A stretch of 64,000 nucleotides of DNA, from positions 1,488,001 through 1,552,000 of the forward strand of contig OY730174.1 of NCBI GenBank assembly GCA_963422465.1, in the 5' to 3' direction. The notes beneath the pieces are model-generated. The model did not search any database and was not told the DNA's origin. It saw only the letters and a list, made by a program, of their open reading frames with translations. Shown one piece after another: positions 1 through 12,519 of the stretch (positions within the stretch are counted from its first letter, which is position 1; the number at the start of each line of letters is the position of its first letter). The DNA comes from Lichina pygmaea. Lineage: Eukaryota; Ascomycota; Lichinomycetes; Lichinales; Lichinaceae. Made by a program: the position numbers and the translations under genes.

Positions 1-2080
1 CCGCTCGAAGCGAACACGCCTCGCGGGCGAGATATTCGCTGGCTTGATCGCATGGGCAACACCCGTCTCGTCCGCGTCTTCCTCGTCGTCATCGTCATCT
101 TCATCGTCGTCGTCGTCGTCGGCCGAGGCCGGCGACGACAAGAGGGTATTGCTGGGAAGGCTCAACTGAGAAGGTCGGTGATGGCCAGCGGAAGACCAGG
201 TACCCGTTGACGGCTGGTGAACGGCAGCGTCCGACGAAGCCAGATCAAGCGCAGCCGACGAGGCCGAGAGCTGCGCAGAGTGAGTGTCAGTACGTGCAGC
301 CCCCAGAGGGCCACGAGAGCGACCAGGGCGACACACCAGGCCTGGACGGTCGTCGCGGCGGACGAGGATAGGGAACTTGTCCTCGGTCGCGTTCATCTGG
401 AGGTAGCTATTGACGTCGCTGGACGAGTCCCGATGGTCTCTTCTGGACGTCGATCTCTCCGACTCCTCGTCTCCAAAGAGGAACCGCGCCGTGTTAATCT
501 GTCCAAAACCCAAGCTAGCCGAGGCTTCCGCATCATGATCAAGCATTGGCCGCAGACCGACGGCGGGCATCGAGTTGCGGTTGTGGCTGGAAGAGGTCAG
601 CTGACACCGCTCGTGACAAAGCCTGCCACGGAATGACGAGGCAAAGGGCGGTCGCAGAGGAGGCGGGAGAAGGGGAGATCGATAGGGTGATGGATTGGGC
701 GCGAAAGTGGACGAGAGGGGCGTGTGGAGACCTACGCGCCGGTAGAGCGCTGATGCAAGGCCTCCTCGACGTAATGGAGGTCCGAGTCATTCTCATCCGA
801 GTTGCGCCGAGAACCAGGCACGGACTTGGACGCGGTCTTCGAAGGAACGAAGCTCGGCTCGGTCAGGATAGACGGTTGAGAGACACGCTTGGTCGCGATC
901 GGAGTAGGAGCCGCGAGCGGCGGAAGGCCAGGGGGCGGCATAATGGACGAAGCCGAGTACCTGTTCGCGCGAGGAAAAGCGGAAGCAAAGCCCGACGACT
1001 CGCGCTGTTCTCCAGGCGTGGTCGGTTCGCTCTTCTTGCCTGCAGCGATCTGTGAGTTGAGGGCGGCCGTCATATCCGCAATCTCCTTGGCGTCCTTATG
1101 ATGCTGCCGTTCGATGCGAAGCATCTCGGCGTCGAACTTCTGCCGCTGATCACGCATGACGTCGATCTCGTTGCGCTTCTGATCCAGCTGCGGATGCGTG
1201 TTAGCAGGAAAGACATGGCCAATTGGAAAGCCATCGGACATCTGGGATGGTACTGACCCTATGTATCTTTTGTTGCGTCTTCAACGGGTCCGGCACGATC
1301 AGCCATCCTCCAGGAGGTCGACGCTTATGAGGTGGATTATAACGAAGCATTGCAAAGGAGGTAACAAAGGGGCAGAGAACGATGCGACTGGGCGTGGCAA
1401 TTGATAATCGTCGCAGACAGAGGGAACAGATACACGTAGGTAGACAGACCAGGGCAGATGGGATTGGCGAAGAGGAGATGGGGGCGAGAAGGGAAAGGTG
1501 AAGAGAAGGGAAAAAGAAGAGGCTGGGAGAGACGGGGAAGCTGTTGCAATGAGCAGACCTGCCATGAGCGAGGCGCATTGGACTCGTCGTGTGCGAAATC
1601 TGGGGGTAGGGCATGAAGCCCTGAACGGAAAAGGCCGAAAACAAAAATGCAACAGCCGGCAACAGGGTGGAGAGTAGCGGCGCTTCCTGGGCAACGTACT
1701 GCGTTAGAGAAGTCACGATCAGCGGGCATCGGAGCCGCGTGCCAATGTCCGTACGGGCTGATTGCTGGCATCGTGGTGGACGCCAGGGTCGATCGCCGGA
1801 TGAGTTCGGCGCGAGGCTCGCCACTCCGCCCAGCGGCGGTCGCCTGGTTTCCGTTGGACTCAGCGCCCGGCGTGTATGCCGCGAACGGCGACACGTTCGA
1901 CTCGGCCTGTAGATCGGCGAGCCATCCGTCGCTCTTGTGGTTCACGTGGCTGCGGTGGAAGGCCATGACGTTGTCTTGCCTCCACGGCGAGCCTGGGTCA
2001 GAGCTCGGGACGGAGGCCGGTGAGCAATGATCGGTCAAGTCCGATAGTCGGCCCGCGCACGATGGCTGACGATGAGTGAC
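1..2080 (-). CDS. unrecognised fungal protein with coiled coil and acidic tract (partial, runs off window start)
   Basis: I do not recognise this gene. The reading can be followed on the minus strand through exons at about 1258-736, 586-337 and 270 to beyond base 1. The introns 735-587 and 336-271 have clean donors (GTAGGT, GTGTGT) and CAG acceptors. The 1258-736 exon encodes a charged stretch (LDQKRNEIDVMRDQRQKFDA and onward) that should form a coiled coil. Later come a conserved-looking segment around NSYLQMNATEDKFPILVRRD, then LSASSAALDLA, then a run of about 20 Asp/Glu near bases 70-130. The 5' part (about 1260-2080) is open but its splicing is unresolved. An ATG near 1976 (MAFHRSHVNHKSDGWLADLQ) is a possible start. 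The composition suggests a nuclear or cytosolic regulatory protein. No catalytic domain is visible. Confidence 0.55.
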
Positions 2081-2159
2081 CGGTAGGAGTGACGACCTCT
2101 GCTTCAGACACGACAAGTGTCAGTACGAATGTCGATCCCAGAGATCAGACGAAAGGGAA

Positions 2160-3784
2160 GATTGGACGGAAGGACGATCGACACATCACCCACCTGTTTT
2201 GAGCTGTGCTGAAACGACGCACTAGGTCGCGGACCGCCTGTGCCGGGGGCGGGCAGGCCTAGAGGCCCCCGCGTTCGGTTGGCTTGACCTCAGCTGTCAA
2301 GTTGACTCGCCGGCCACGAGGTTGAGGAACGGCGGCCAAGCCAAGCGAAGCGAGGGAAGCAAGTTGAAGGATGGTGATCTCAAAGAGCCAGCTGAGCAAG
2401 AGCCCAGCAAGTGCGGTGGACGCAGAGAGGAAGATGCGGATATGATGTGGTTCAGGAGCGTTCGGAGGATGGTGAGGAGGATGGTGAAGGGGATGGTGAG
2501 GAGGAGTGGGGTGGTGAGGAAGAAGGAAAGGAAAGAAAAGTGAGGGAGGAGGTTGGAGAATGGAAATTTATGCGTGTTCGAGAGAGGCCTGCCGTCATGT
2601 GAAGACGGCGACTAATCGCGAGTCGTGGGCTGGCTTAGTCGGCGTCGGCGGTGCCGCCGGCGAGGTCAGGGCACGCGGACGAGTGAACGAGGGGCACGCC
2701 GAGAACACAAACTGCAGCCGTAGTGTTCACGGCAGTCAAGGGAACCAAAGGAGATACACATACAACAAAGTGCTCAATTGGGCCTTCTCTACGCTGGGAA
2801 ACGACAATATACAAGAAGATATACGGTGTTGCTATGGAACGGAGGCACGACGATGAGAACGGTAGTACCAGCTGCGGCAAGCGCGGCACGCTCGTCAATC
2901 TATCAGGGCTGAACGAACCATATCCACATTGATCCAATCCGATCACACCCGAGAGCCGTACAAGTAGGCCAAGCCCATGCTCTGTTCGGTCAACGACACC
3001 CATCTACAGCCTACACCGAACATGGCACGAATGGCATGTCTCTTCGACACTACATATTTTGAGCATCGAGGGGTTGAAACCCCGGCAGTTTCGGCCAGGC
3101 CAACTGCTCTGAGGGATGACACTGGCGAAGCGCCTTCCGTAGACCGATACGACTGTCTATGGAGATGACGGCGACGTCCTGGCCGCGTACTCAAATGCAA
3201 CAGGCTTCACGAGGAGACCCAATGATGCCCGTCCTAGGCCTGATCCAGATGCATGTCCCCGGTGGCCGGCAGGCCTCCGACTTGACATCAGCGACATCAC
3301 CGTCTACCAGTGTGTAGGGGTACCGTACATTCTGACGCCCACGTCAAGGCAGCGTGGAGTCTGACGATGCTCTGCTTTCGACGACTCGACAGGCGATACC
3401 GAAGTAGACGAATCGATATCAGCAGCTCGCCTAGACGGAGCCGGACGTCTGACAGATGTCGTTGCCCCTTTCTCATTGCCCAGTTACGGTAAGGCATAGC
3501 GCATGACCGGAAACTTGAATTGCGCTATCCGATTGGCTCACCTTATGTCCCTCGAAGCGCGAGTGTGACGTATGGGGGCTAGATTTCGTCGACCCTTGGA
3601 GGTCACGGTGATATCTTTTTCCGATCCGCCGATTGCGCGGGGCTAACCTCGTGGCGTGTCACGTGATATACATCTTCGTCCGACATCAAACATCCGAGCT
3701 GGCTTTCTAGGGCCAGCGCAGGATAGGAACTGCATTCTCACAAGCAAGATTGGTCATGCCACCATCAGCAGGCGAGCGCTCCAT
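2160..3784. other. intergenic region upstream of the polymerase III subunit gene
   Basis: No convincing gene was found on either strand. The stretch about 2440-2545 is a purine-rich imperfect tandem of GGATGGTGA-like units. The rest is unique sequence without long codon-like frames. It holds the upstream regions of the minus-strand gene on the left and RPC2 on the right. Confidence 0.5.
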
Positions 3785-6700
3785 ATGCCACCTGGAAGAA
3801 AGGCCGAGGGTCCGGCAAGGGCCGTCACCTCAAGCGGCGGAGCTCGCGAAGCAGCCTCAACGGTAAGTCGCACCACAAACTCTTTGAGCTTGCGGAGTCT
3901 TGCGAAGGTACTCACGGATACGCTTCTGTAGCCAAATGGACGTCGAACCCATCCACCAGGAGAAGCTGAACCGAGAAGACGGCTCACAACCCAAGCGTCA
4001 CGTGGCGAAGCTCCCGCACAGTCGACGTCGAAACTCAAAAAGCCACGGCCAAAGCCGGACGACGTGCGTCTTCAAGAGGCTCCTCGCACGCGATGTCCAG
4101 GAGGTGATATCGGAGCTGACCCACCATGTCACAGGACTTCAACGCTCTGCTGGAACCGTTCTACGACGGCAAGAGCCTGACGGACCCCATCAGCACTGCC
4201 AGGGTGGGTCGTCTTGATGCCGACTATCTGGCTGGCCATCGCTGACGCCACCGTCGCGCAGGACAAATGGAATCTGCTGCCGGCATTTCTCAAGGTCAAG
4301 GGTCTCGTGAAGCAGCATATCGACTCGTTCAATTTCTTCGTCGACGTCGAGATCAAGAAGATCGTCGAGGCGAACAGCAAGGTCTTGAGCGATGTCGAGC
4401 CCCACTTCTATCTCAAGTACGTTGCAAGGCCCCCTCGTCGCTGGGTGTAGCCGACCTTTCCGCATCGGCCGTGGTCACGTAGCTCACCACCGCCGCCACT
4501 CTGCCTAGGTACACCGACATTCGGGTGGGGATGGCGGAGCGAGCGGACGTCGAGGACGTATCGCCCATCACGCCAAACGAATGTCGATTGCGCGACATGA
4601 CCTACGCCGCCCCGGTCTATGTCGACATCGAGTACCTGCGGGGCAAGCAGAGGGTACGGCGGAAGGACATCTGCATAGGCCGGCTGCCCGTCATGCTGCG
4701 GAGCTCCAAGTGCGTGCTGACGCGGCGGTCCGGCGACGAGATGGCTGCCCTCAAAGAATGCCCGCTCGATCCCGGGGGCTACTTCATCGTCAACGGCACC
4801 GAGAAGGTCATCCTTGTCCAGGAGCAGCTGAGCAAAAATCGAGCCATCGTCGAGGCCGACCAGAAGAAGGGAATCGTTCAGGCGTCCGTGACGAGGTTCG
4901 TGTCTCAAGGGGGCTCCGGCCGTCCACGTGCCCACGGAAGGCTAGCTGACCGTCTCCGCCATCCAGCTCCACGCACGAGCGAAAATCCAAGGGCTACGTG
5001 GTGTTGAAGAAGGATCGATTGTTCTTCAAGCACAACACCCTGAACGAGGATATCCCCGTCGTCTTCTTGCTCAAAGCCTTGGGCGTACAATCCGATCACG
5101 AGATCATGCTCCTCGTCGCCGGCACCGACCGCGACTATCAGGACCTCTTTGCCGTCAACTTTGAGGAGTGCGCCCGACACAGAGTCTTCTCTCAGCAGCA
5201 CGCGCTCGAGTACCTCGGCGCCCGGATCCGGATCATGAGAAGGCCGGTGGGCACGGGGGGCGCGCGTCGGAACTACGTCCAGGAGGCGCTCGAAGCGCTC
5301 GCGTCCGTCTTCCTGCCGCACGTACACGTCTCGGGCCTGAACTTCAAGCCGAAGGTGATGTACGTCGCCTACATGACCAGGAGGGTGCTCATGGCGATGA
5401 ACGATCCTGAGATGGTTGACGATCGGGACTATGTCGGCAACAAGCGCCTGGAGCTGTGAGCATGCCGCGTCGTCCCCCGCCCCGATGATGACTCGGCAGA
5501 GGTTCTGACCAGTAGGTGCAGCGCTGGACAGTTGCTCTCGCTTCTCTTCGAGGACCTGTTCAAGAAGTACAACCACGATCTGAAGATGAACATCGACAAG
5601 GTCCTCAAGAAGCCAGCCCGGACGCAGGAGCTCGACGCCTACCAGCACATGCAGATACACGGCAACTACATCACGGCCGGGATGAACAGATCGATCGCGA
5701 CCGGCAATTGGAATCTCAAACGCTTTCGCATGGAGCGCGCCGGCGTGACCCACGTCCTGAGCCGGCTCAGCTACATCAGCGCCCTCGGCATGATGACCCG
5801 TATATCGAGCCAGTTCGAGAAGACGCGGAAGGTCAGCGGGCCTCGTGCGCTGCAGCCGTCGCAGTTCGGCATGCTCTGTCCTTCTGACACGCCCGAGGGT
5901 GAAGCGTGCGGGCTCGTCAAGAACCTGGCTCTCATGACCCACATCACGACCAACGACGAGGAATGGCCGGTGCGGATGCTGGTCTCCGGCATCGGCGCCG
6001 AGGACCTCATGTTCATCACCGGCAAGGAGGTGTACTCCGACGGAGCCTACATCGTCTTCATCAACGGCACGCCGTTCGCGCTGACGCGGCAGCCGAGCAC
6101 CTTCGTCAAGAACTTCCGCAGCCTTCGGCGGATCGGCCGCATCTCCGTCTTCATCAGCGTCTTCGTCAACCACCACCACAATGCCGTGCACATCGCCACC
6201 GACGAGGGCAGGATCTGCCGGCCCCTGATCATCGTCGAGAAGGGCAAGTCCAAGGTCGGGATCCGACATCTCCGCTCCCTGCGCGCGGGGACGATGGGAT
6301 TCGACGACTTCCTCGCCAAGGGCCTCATCGAGTACCTCGACGTCAACGAGGAGAACGACTCGAACATCGCCCTGTACGAGAACGAGATCGACGACGAAAC
6401 GACGACCCATCTCGAGATCGAGCCGTTCACGATCCTTGGCGCCGTCGCCGGGCTCATCCCTTACCCGCACCACAATCAATCCCCCCGAAACACCTATCAG
6501 TGTGCTATGGGCAAGCAGGCGATCGGTGCTATCGCTCAGAACCAGTTCCTCCGCATCGACACGCTGCTGTACCTCATGGTCTACCCGCAGAAGCCGATGG
6601 TCAAGACGCGCACGATCGAGCTGGTCAAGTACGATCAGCTCCCGGCCGGCCAGAACGCGACGGTGGCGGTGATGAGCTACTCTGGCTACGACATCGAAGA

Positions 6701-7895
6701 CGCCTTGGTCCTGAACAAGGCCTCGTTGGACCGTGGCTTCGGGCGCTGCCAGGTCTTCCGGAAGTACGCGACCCAGCTGCGGAAGTACCAGAACTCGACG
6801 ACGGACCGCATCGGCGACCGGCACGAGGAGAACGGCCTCCCGATCCGCAAGCACGCCCTGCTCGAGACGGACGGCTTGGCGGCCGTGGGCGAGAAGGTCA
6901 GCAGCGGAGAGGTGTACATCATGAAGCAGACGCCGCTCAACATGCGGGGCACGGGGCTGGGGTCGGACTACGGCACGAACGAGTACCGCGACACCCCGAT
7001 GACGTACCGTCTGCCGGACCCGAGCTACGTCGACAAGGTCATGATCTCGACGACCGAGTCCGAGACGACGCTGATCAAGATGCTCACGCGGCAGACGCGC
7101 CGGCCCGAGATCGGCGACAAGTTCTCGTCGCGACACGGCCAGAAGGGCGTGTGCGGCCTGATCGCAGAGCACGAGGACCTGCCCTTCAGCGACCAGGGCG
7201 TCGTGCCGGACATCATCATGAACCCGCACGGCTTCCCGTCGCGGATGACGGTCGGCAAGATGCTCGAGCTCGTGTCGGGCAAGGCCGGCGTGCTCGCGGG
7301 CCGGCTGCAGTACGGCACGGCCTTTGGCGGGAGCCGGGTCGAGGACATGGCCGACATCCTGGTGGCCAAGGGATTCAACTACTCGGGCAAGGACATGCTG
7401 ACGTCGGGCATCACGGGCGAGCCGCTGCCGGCCTACGTCTTCACGGGGCCGATCTACTACCAGAAGCTGAAGCACATGGTGCAGGACAAGATGCACAGCC
7501 GGGCGCGCGGCCCGCGAGCGCTGCTGACGCGCCAACCGACCGAGGGCCGCTCGCGCGAGGGTGGCCTGCGCCTCGGCGAGATGGAGCGCGACTGTCTGAT
7601 CGCGTACGGCGCGTCGCAGCTGCTGCTCGAGCGGCTCATGCTCTCGTCCGACGCGCACGCCGTCGACGTCTGCGGCGCCTGCGGCATGATGGGCTTCCAG
7701 GGCTGGTGTCAGTCGTGCGTCACGTCCAAGGACGTCGTCAGGCTGACCATGCCCTACGCCGCCAAGCTCTTGATCCAGGAGTTGCTCAGCATGAACGTCG
7801 CCGCGAGGCTGAAGCTTCAAGACGAGTTTCCAGCCGAGTACGAGCATGAATATCATGGTGGCGGGGACGGGAGTGGGAGTAGAGGCTTCCCCTGA
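3785..7895 (+). CDS. RET1: DNA-directed RNA polymerase III second-largest subunit (RPC2/RET1)
   Basis: Second-largest, catalytic-cleft subunit of nuclear RNA polymerase III, which makes tRNA, 5S rRNA and other small RNAs. I read seven exons: 3785-3862, 3932-4063, 4135-4203, 4262-4416, 4509-4895, 4967-5455 and 5522-7895. They sum to 3684 nt, giving 1227 aa, against about 1150 in yeast Ret1. Long blocks match the family: [20 protein letters not shown], the SSTHERKSK fork region, [31 protein letters not shown], and a C-terminal zinc site [16 protein letters not shown]. The N-terminal 70 residues are basic and poorly conserved, as in relatives. I chose ATG 3785 because splicing from it is in frame. 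ATG 4126 lies inside intron 2 and is a decoy, and an in-frame ATG at 3656 is an alternative. The C-terminus has a Gly/Ser tail absent from yeast. Confidence 0.97.
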
Positions 7896-9030
7896 CGACG
7901 GTCCATCGACGGGTAGAAATCTGGGTTGTCGTCGACCCACGTGCGTCCCTGTGATCTTATCTTACGGGATACAGTGATCTACCCCCTAGGCCAGCGAATG
8001 CAAATCTCTCTACCTTGCACTATGGCTCATGATTTTACCTCTCCGTCCATCCATCCATCCACCCATCCATCCATTCAACTCAGCTCTTTCTTCATCTTCG
8101 CTCATCCGTCCCCCTACCAATTCGCACACACTCAAGTCAAAAGCGTCCCGCTGACCCCGGGTTTCTTATTCATAAATATACTCCTTGTTACTTGGCTCCC
8201 TGTTTGCGTTACTTTTCAGGGTCCAGCTCTGACCTATCTTACTACAGCATCGACTTGCTGTTCTAGGATCATACTCTACGCATGTGTATACACGTGAATC
8301 TACCTTGGACGATGAATTCCTCTTGTAGATGCTACTCTTACTGTTGAAGAGTGTCTTGTGCGGCGGGGTCCACCCTCGGTAGTGTCTGGCGTACGGAACT
8401 CTTCACAGATCCTTGCTTTTCCTCTACTGTCAGAGAGTTGGTTGGGTCTTTGGCATTGATCGGGTGGACGATGTACGTATTCAAAGACCTTTCGTGGATT
8501 GTCTTTCCTGGTCCCAGATAGCGTTGTTGATCTACCTTGATTTAGCCCTGGTTCACTCTTTGACAGCTGGTCGTATATGAGCAGTGATGTCTTCATCCGT
8601 CACCGGATAGCGGTGTACTGGTCTCTTTTGTCGGTTGATCCTACTGGGAAGATATTGTCGATGTCAATGTCTTTATTTTCACTAGCCCCGTCGTCGAGAC
8701 CATCTGTGCCAGCGACCTCCTCTTCTTATTTGATGTTTTAAGCCCGGACCCAAACTGAGGGTGGCGGCCAACTGAAGCTATGCTGCGCTTTCAGGGGCTC
8801 AAGAATATGGTCACACGAGAGCACATGTGACAGCGCGAAGACATCAGGTCCAAGTCCACGTGACCTGCCCTGCACATAGGAGAATGCGCCCCTCGCTATC
8901 TAGAGTTTACGCCTCGTCGACATAGCTGTGAATGTAGGGATAGACGTAGAGAAAGGACAGATGTATGTGTAGACAGAACACCGGGTAGAATGGAGAAGTG
9001 AGAAAGACATGTCTAGAAGGAAAGGTAAGG
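7896..9030. other. intergenic, no gene seen; CATC repeat
   Basis: This is the 3' flank of the polymerase III subunit gene. A (CATC)n microsatellite lies at about 8045-8077. From about 8300 GC content falls and no frame looks coding. This is the left edge of a gene-poor island reaching to about 15 kb. Confidence 0.5.
8045..8077. repeat. (CATC)n microsatellite
   Basis: Eight or so CATC units with single variants, in the 3' flank of the polymerase III gene. Confidence 0.85.
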
Positions 9031-9033
9031 TAA

Positions 9034-9381
9034 AGAAGAATCGTCAGGTTGTTTCTAGGTTCCCCTCAGGCTTGATGTAGCGTCGACCCAGGTGTGTTAC
9101 GGTTATTCTGGTACTTTTGCAGAGACCTTTCTTGACGCTGAGACTCTGTAACAGCATGACTGGGGCACCAACTTCCAGGACCAGTCTTGAGCGTGAGACG
9201 TCACATGGTTCCGGACTCTGCAGGTGCTCAAAAGAGTAAAAGTCGATGTCTGACCCACTATCCACGTCCGTGGAGTCGGCAAAATAAAAAAGATGGAATT
9301 CCCAAGTACCTCCGCAAAGATGGTCTGGTTGAAGCTTGCGACATCATCATTCCGGAACACATGGATTGCGCAGTCCGCCAA
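9034..9381 (-). pseudogene. Pif1-type helicase relic, probably from a Helitron
   Basis: Minus-strand translation gives NDDVASFNQTI followed, in another frame, by LVLEVGAPVMLLQSLSVKKG and LCKSTRITVTHLGRRYI. This is the diagnostic stretch of Pif1-like helicases of fungal Helitrons, where the usual form is close to LKVGAPVMLLRNL...GLCNGTRL. Frames change within about 350 bp, and neither the upstream Walker motifs nor the domain end after the HLGRR segment follows, so this is a decayed fragment of the C-terminal part. No replication-initiator (HUH) domain or Helitron end could be recognised nearby. A host Pif1 fragment is the alternative, but the gene-poor setting favours a transposon relic. Confidence 0.6.
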
Positions 9382-12360
9382 TGCAAATCATTGTCAGACT
9401 GCTTGTGTTTTTTACTACTCTCTTGTCTGCCTGTTCTTGAGGCTTGGCAGACGCACTCTTAACTACCTAAGCAGTGGTAGGTTTTAGCTTGGCTGGCTGC
9501 ATGATGGCAGCCTTGACTTTGTCCTTGCCCTTTGAGGAGAGTAGATGGATGACAGCGTCAGACTCAGCCTTGCTGTCACTGCTTTTATCATGCTTATCGA
9601 TGTTATCATCATCATGCAACGTCTTGCCGGAGTCTCTCTCAGTCGTGATCCACGTCTTGGAATAATTTTTCTCTGCTGTCTGCCTTTATCTCGTAATCCT
9701 GCGGACTGGAGGACTGTGGCACCGGGTAGTTTTTTGCGGTCATGCGCGCTATCCTAGACACCTTCGATCTGGGTGTCGGCTTTAGTTGGTCATTTTCTTT
9801 TCTTGGCCACCTTTTCGCTCAGTGGCCCTTTTGTGACGCTGGTGGCTAGGCAAGCCCCGAGCACGTTTTGTGTTTACATCTGCCCGGCGCCTTGTCTCTC
9901 GCGATGGAGTCCTGGTCCGTACTTTTCTATTTGCTTGTTCAGCCAGGTCACGTAGGTGGGTGTCTTCGGCCATCGCGGCCTGTTCCCTGAGTGCTAACAC
10001 CCTTTAGTACCACACTTCCTGTGGCTTGGTAACTTTCCTGCCAATGACTGCAAGCGTATGTGATCGCAATGTTCACCTGGACGTAGGCGCTCTCGCCTAC
10101 CCTAGGTCCGTCGGACACGATGATCACTTGAACCATCGTCAGCCTCTTTTTCTCTGATCTCACGGGCTTCGGTTGCGGAAGCTGCTACAATAGTATCGAA
10201 GATCCGACTGTCAAGCGTAGCCGGGACCGGGCTCGTGGAATGCTGGAGGTATTGTACTCCTGGGTTGTGCCTGTTCTGTGTATCCCTCGGAATGTTGCGA
10301 TCATTTGTCCTTTTGAGACCAGGGCTATAGCCTGGATCTCCGCGATGTGCTCTAGCGCTCCGGTGCCTCCGGCGACTTCTTCAACTTCTGGACTCCGCTG
10401 GCCGTTTTCGAGATAATCCGACCTAGCGTAGGGTCTGGCTCGGGTGTGCTCGAAGCTCTCTGATCAACGCCTTCGTGTTGAATCTGCCTCCGACTTCAAA
10501 AATGACTGGCGACGACTCCTCCGGCGCTGTGTGGTCTTCTAATCGTCGGGGATGTCGAAATCTGCTAGAGCCACTGCAGACACTGATGGGGTTGTGCCTG
10601 GACGAATTGCAAGCCGAGTTATGCCGCCAGAGGCCGATGATATATTTGTCGCTGCCAATGCGGTGGAGTATACATCTGCGATGAGAAGTGTCCTAGGGGA
10701 CGTCTGACCGCCATCTAGACTGACTCGAACTTATGGGATATAACCCCGACTTAACGAATTTTAACCGGCACTTGCTTTGGTCCTGGTAAAAACACTATTT
10801 GAGGTTTAGTACTGCCCTCAGGTTTCAGCGTGGGGTTAAGGAGTTCGACGATAGTAAGAGTCTTCTTACAATAGGTCTGCACGAATCCTTCTGAACTGCC
10901 CCAGTCATTGAATAACCAGGCTTTCCAGTCGTTGTTCTATTGTGGCCCTCCAATTCTTGACAAGCCTCCTTAATCCAAGCAAGAATTCTGTCCCACGTCC
11001 CTCCTAGAAGGAAGACTACCTTATTTCCTCTCTTCCAACATCCTACGAGACCACTGGAATGCCTAAGTCTTCGGAGTATAAGAATTGACAGCATAGACAT
11101 CTCCTAGCGTGACTCTGGCGTCCGACCAGGTCATAGCTTCAAACCCGTCGGTTCGGTCGGCCAAGGGAGTCAAAGTCGACGACGACCACGTGCCGGTGTC
11201 GCCTGGGTGTCCCGGTGTCAACGTCAGTGCCCGTCCAGGGCAGGTGGCCTCCGCGGCCAGGGGCAGCGGCGGCAGGCGGCGGCGTCGGCCTACGGGTGGC
11301 CCTGGGGCCTCGGCGGCGTGGGCGTGCGGGTTTGCAGCGATACCGCGGCGGGTGTTGGGAGGGCCCCTGGTACTGAGGGGCGTCATCCTCGTCATCGCCG
11401 TCTGTCGGTGAATGCCTTCTGTTGTTAACCTTCATCCAGCATAACTTGAATCTCCCTCTCATTCTTGGAACGTACTCTATCGTCATCTTCCAATGATTTT
11501 TTTAATGATGATGGATTGTCCTAAGATCCGTGTAGTAAGAACGTGGCTCTGGAGCTTTTCTCACTATCTGTTACAAACCCGTAGTTCGCCATGATTGGCG
11601 ACTCCATAGACGTCTTCGGGCTAATGCGACTCCTTGATCAGTGCTCGCCAATCTCTCCGCACCTGCTGCAGCAATATGAACACTTACCTTGGACCTGTCG
11701 CCGCGGCATGTACCGAGCCCACCTAGTGCATCTGTCTATCTTTTCGGCACTTCCTAGAAAAGTCTGACTTCGAGAGGTCTCGCATTACTTTGTGAAAAAG
11801 AAGTCTAAGTTAGTCTTTAGCTACTCACTTGATCTGCTAGACACATACGTATAGCTGTTGCTTGCTGTATCTGGTATTTTACCACTGAGGGTCTATCTTT
11901 TTTTTCAGCCTTTCCATGATTTGGTCTCTCTGCAGGTATGCCTTGTTTCGGGTAAGGGAGTCTCGCAATATGTCGGTCGACATCCTCAGATCTGTAACAC
12001 CATCGATATGTCTGTATTATTTCATGAGCAGTTATCGCTCCAGTCGAGTATGTTTCTCGCGATACAGTGGCTTGTTCAGTTTGTATTGCGCGTTGAATAG
12101 GGAGAGCTCGAAGGAATCGGCCAGTTCATCGTAGATTTTGCTGGCACTCTTTCGCACCTCAACCAGCTGAATCAGCAAGAGCGTCTGGCCAGTCAATGAG
12201 GAAAAACAAGATAACTACATCTGGGTAGCAGCGTCACTCACACGTGATAGCATTTCCACCGCGGCGCTTACCGTCTCGAACCCAATCAGGTGATATTGGG
12301 ATCTGGGGGATCAGCAGGGGAAGGTTGCTCGGTAGGTATATATATTTCTTGCCGGCGTTC
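9382..12360. other. gene-poor, lower-GC island, no intact gene
   Basis: Only short frames are present and none has recognisable motifs. Bases about 11110-11400 are locally GC-rich with Pro/Arg-rich frames on both strands, which I judge to be compositional. The rest looks like old, decayed repetitive DNA, but no family other than the helicase relic to its left could be named. Confidence 0.4.
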
Positions 12361-12367
12361 TCCTTTC

Positions 12368-12515
12368 GAACGATTAGCTTAGATGGAAAGAGCACTTGCA
12401 TTGGTGGGCACTGTGTCAGACGGTTGATCCGTGGGCACAGAGTCTGCCCAGCTGGGCGGTTGATCCGCTCACTGACAGATGCAAAGGGGCGGGGGTTCGA
12501 ATCCCTCATCGTTCA
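12368..12515 (+). tRNA. tRNA-like gene with 74-nt insert, isotype uncertain
   Basis: The two ends fold as a tRNA. A perfect 7-bp acceptor stem pairs GAACGAT (12368-12374) with ATCGTTC (12508-12514), followed by A73. The D arm is GCTT/GAGC with an AGATGGAAA loop. The T arm is GGGGG/CCCTC with loop TTCGAAT. The A-box (TAGCTTAGATGG) and B-box (GGTTCGAATCC) polymerase III promoter elements are both intact. The anticodon arm CTTGC/GCAAA (12395-12399, 12481-12485) is interrupted by about 74 nt at the usual intron position. Read that way the anticodon would be TGG (Pro), but position 32 is A and one stem pair is mismatched, so the isotype is doubtful. The insert has its own fold (see findings). Alternatives are a tRNA pseudogene or the head of a SINE. 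Confidence 0.5.
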
Positions 12516-12519
12516 TGAC

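Noticed and set aside
4126-4203. ATG 4126 as the start of the polymerase III subunit
   Set aside because: It lies inside an intron with a good branch point and acceptor; upstream exons join in frame. Kept only as a possible intron-retention start.
5906-7849. 647-codon plus-strand open frame overlapping RPC2 in another frame
   Set aside because: Frame-shifted shadow of the same exon; His/Arg/Pro-rich with no motifs.
4905-7940. 1011-codon open frame on the minus strand opposite the polymerase III gene
   Set aside because: It is antisense to conserved RPC2 sequence, is Arg/Val/Leu/Asp-rich as expected from the complement of GC-biased codons, and has no family motifs.
11063-11486. Overlapping open frames on both strands in a GC-rich patch
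   Set aside because: Open on several frames at once and Pro/Arg/Gly-rich; explained by base composition.
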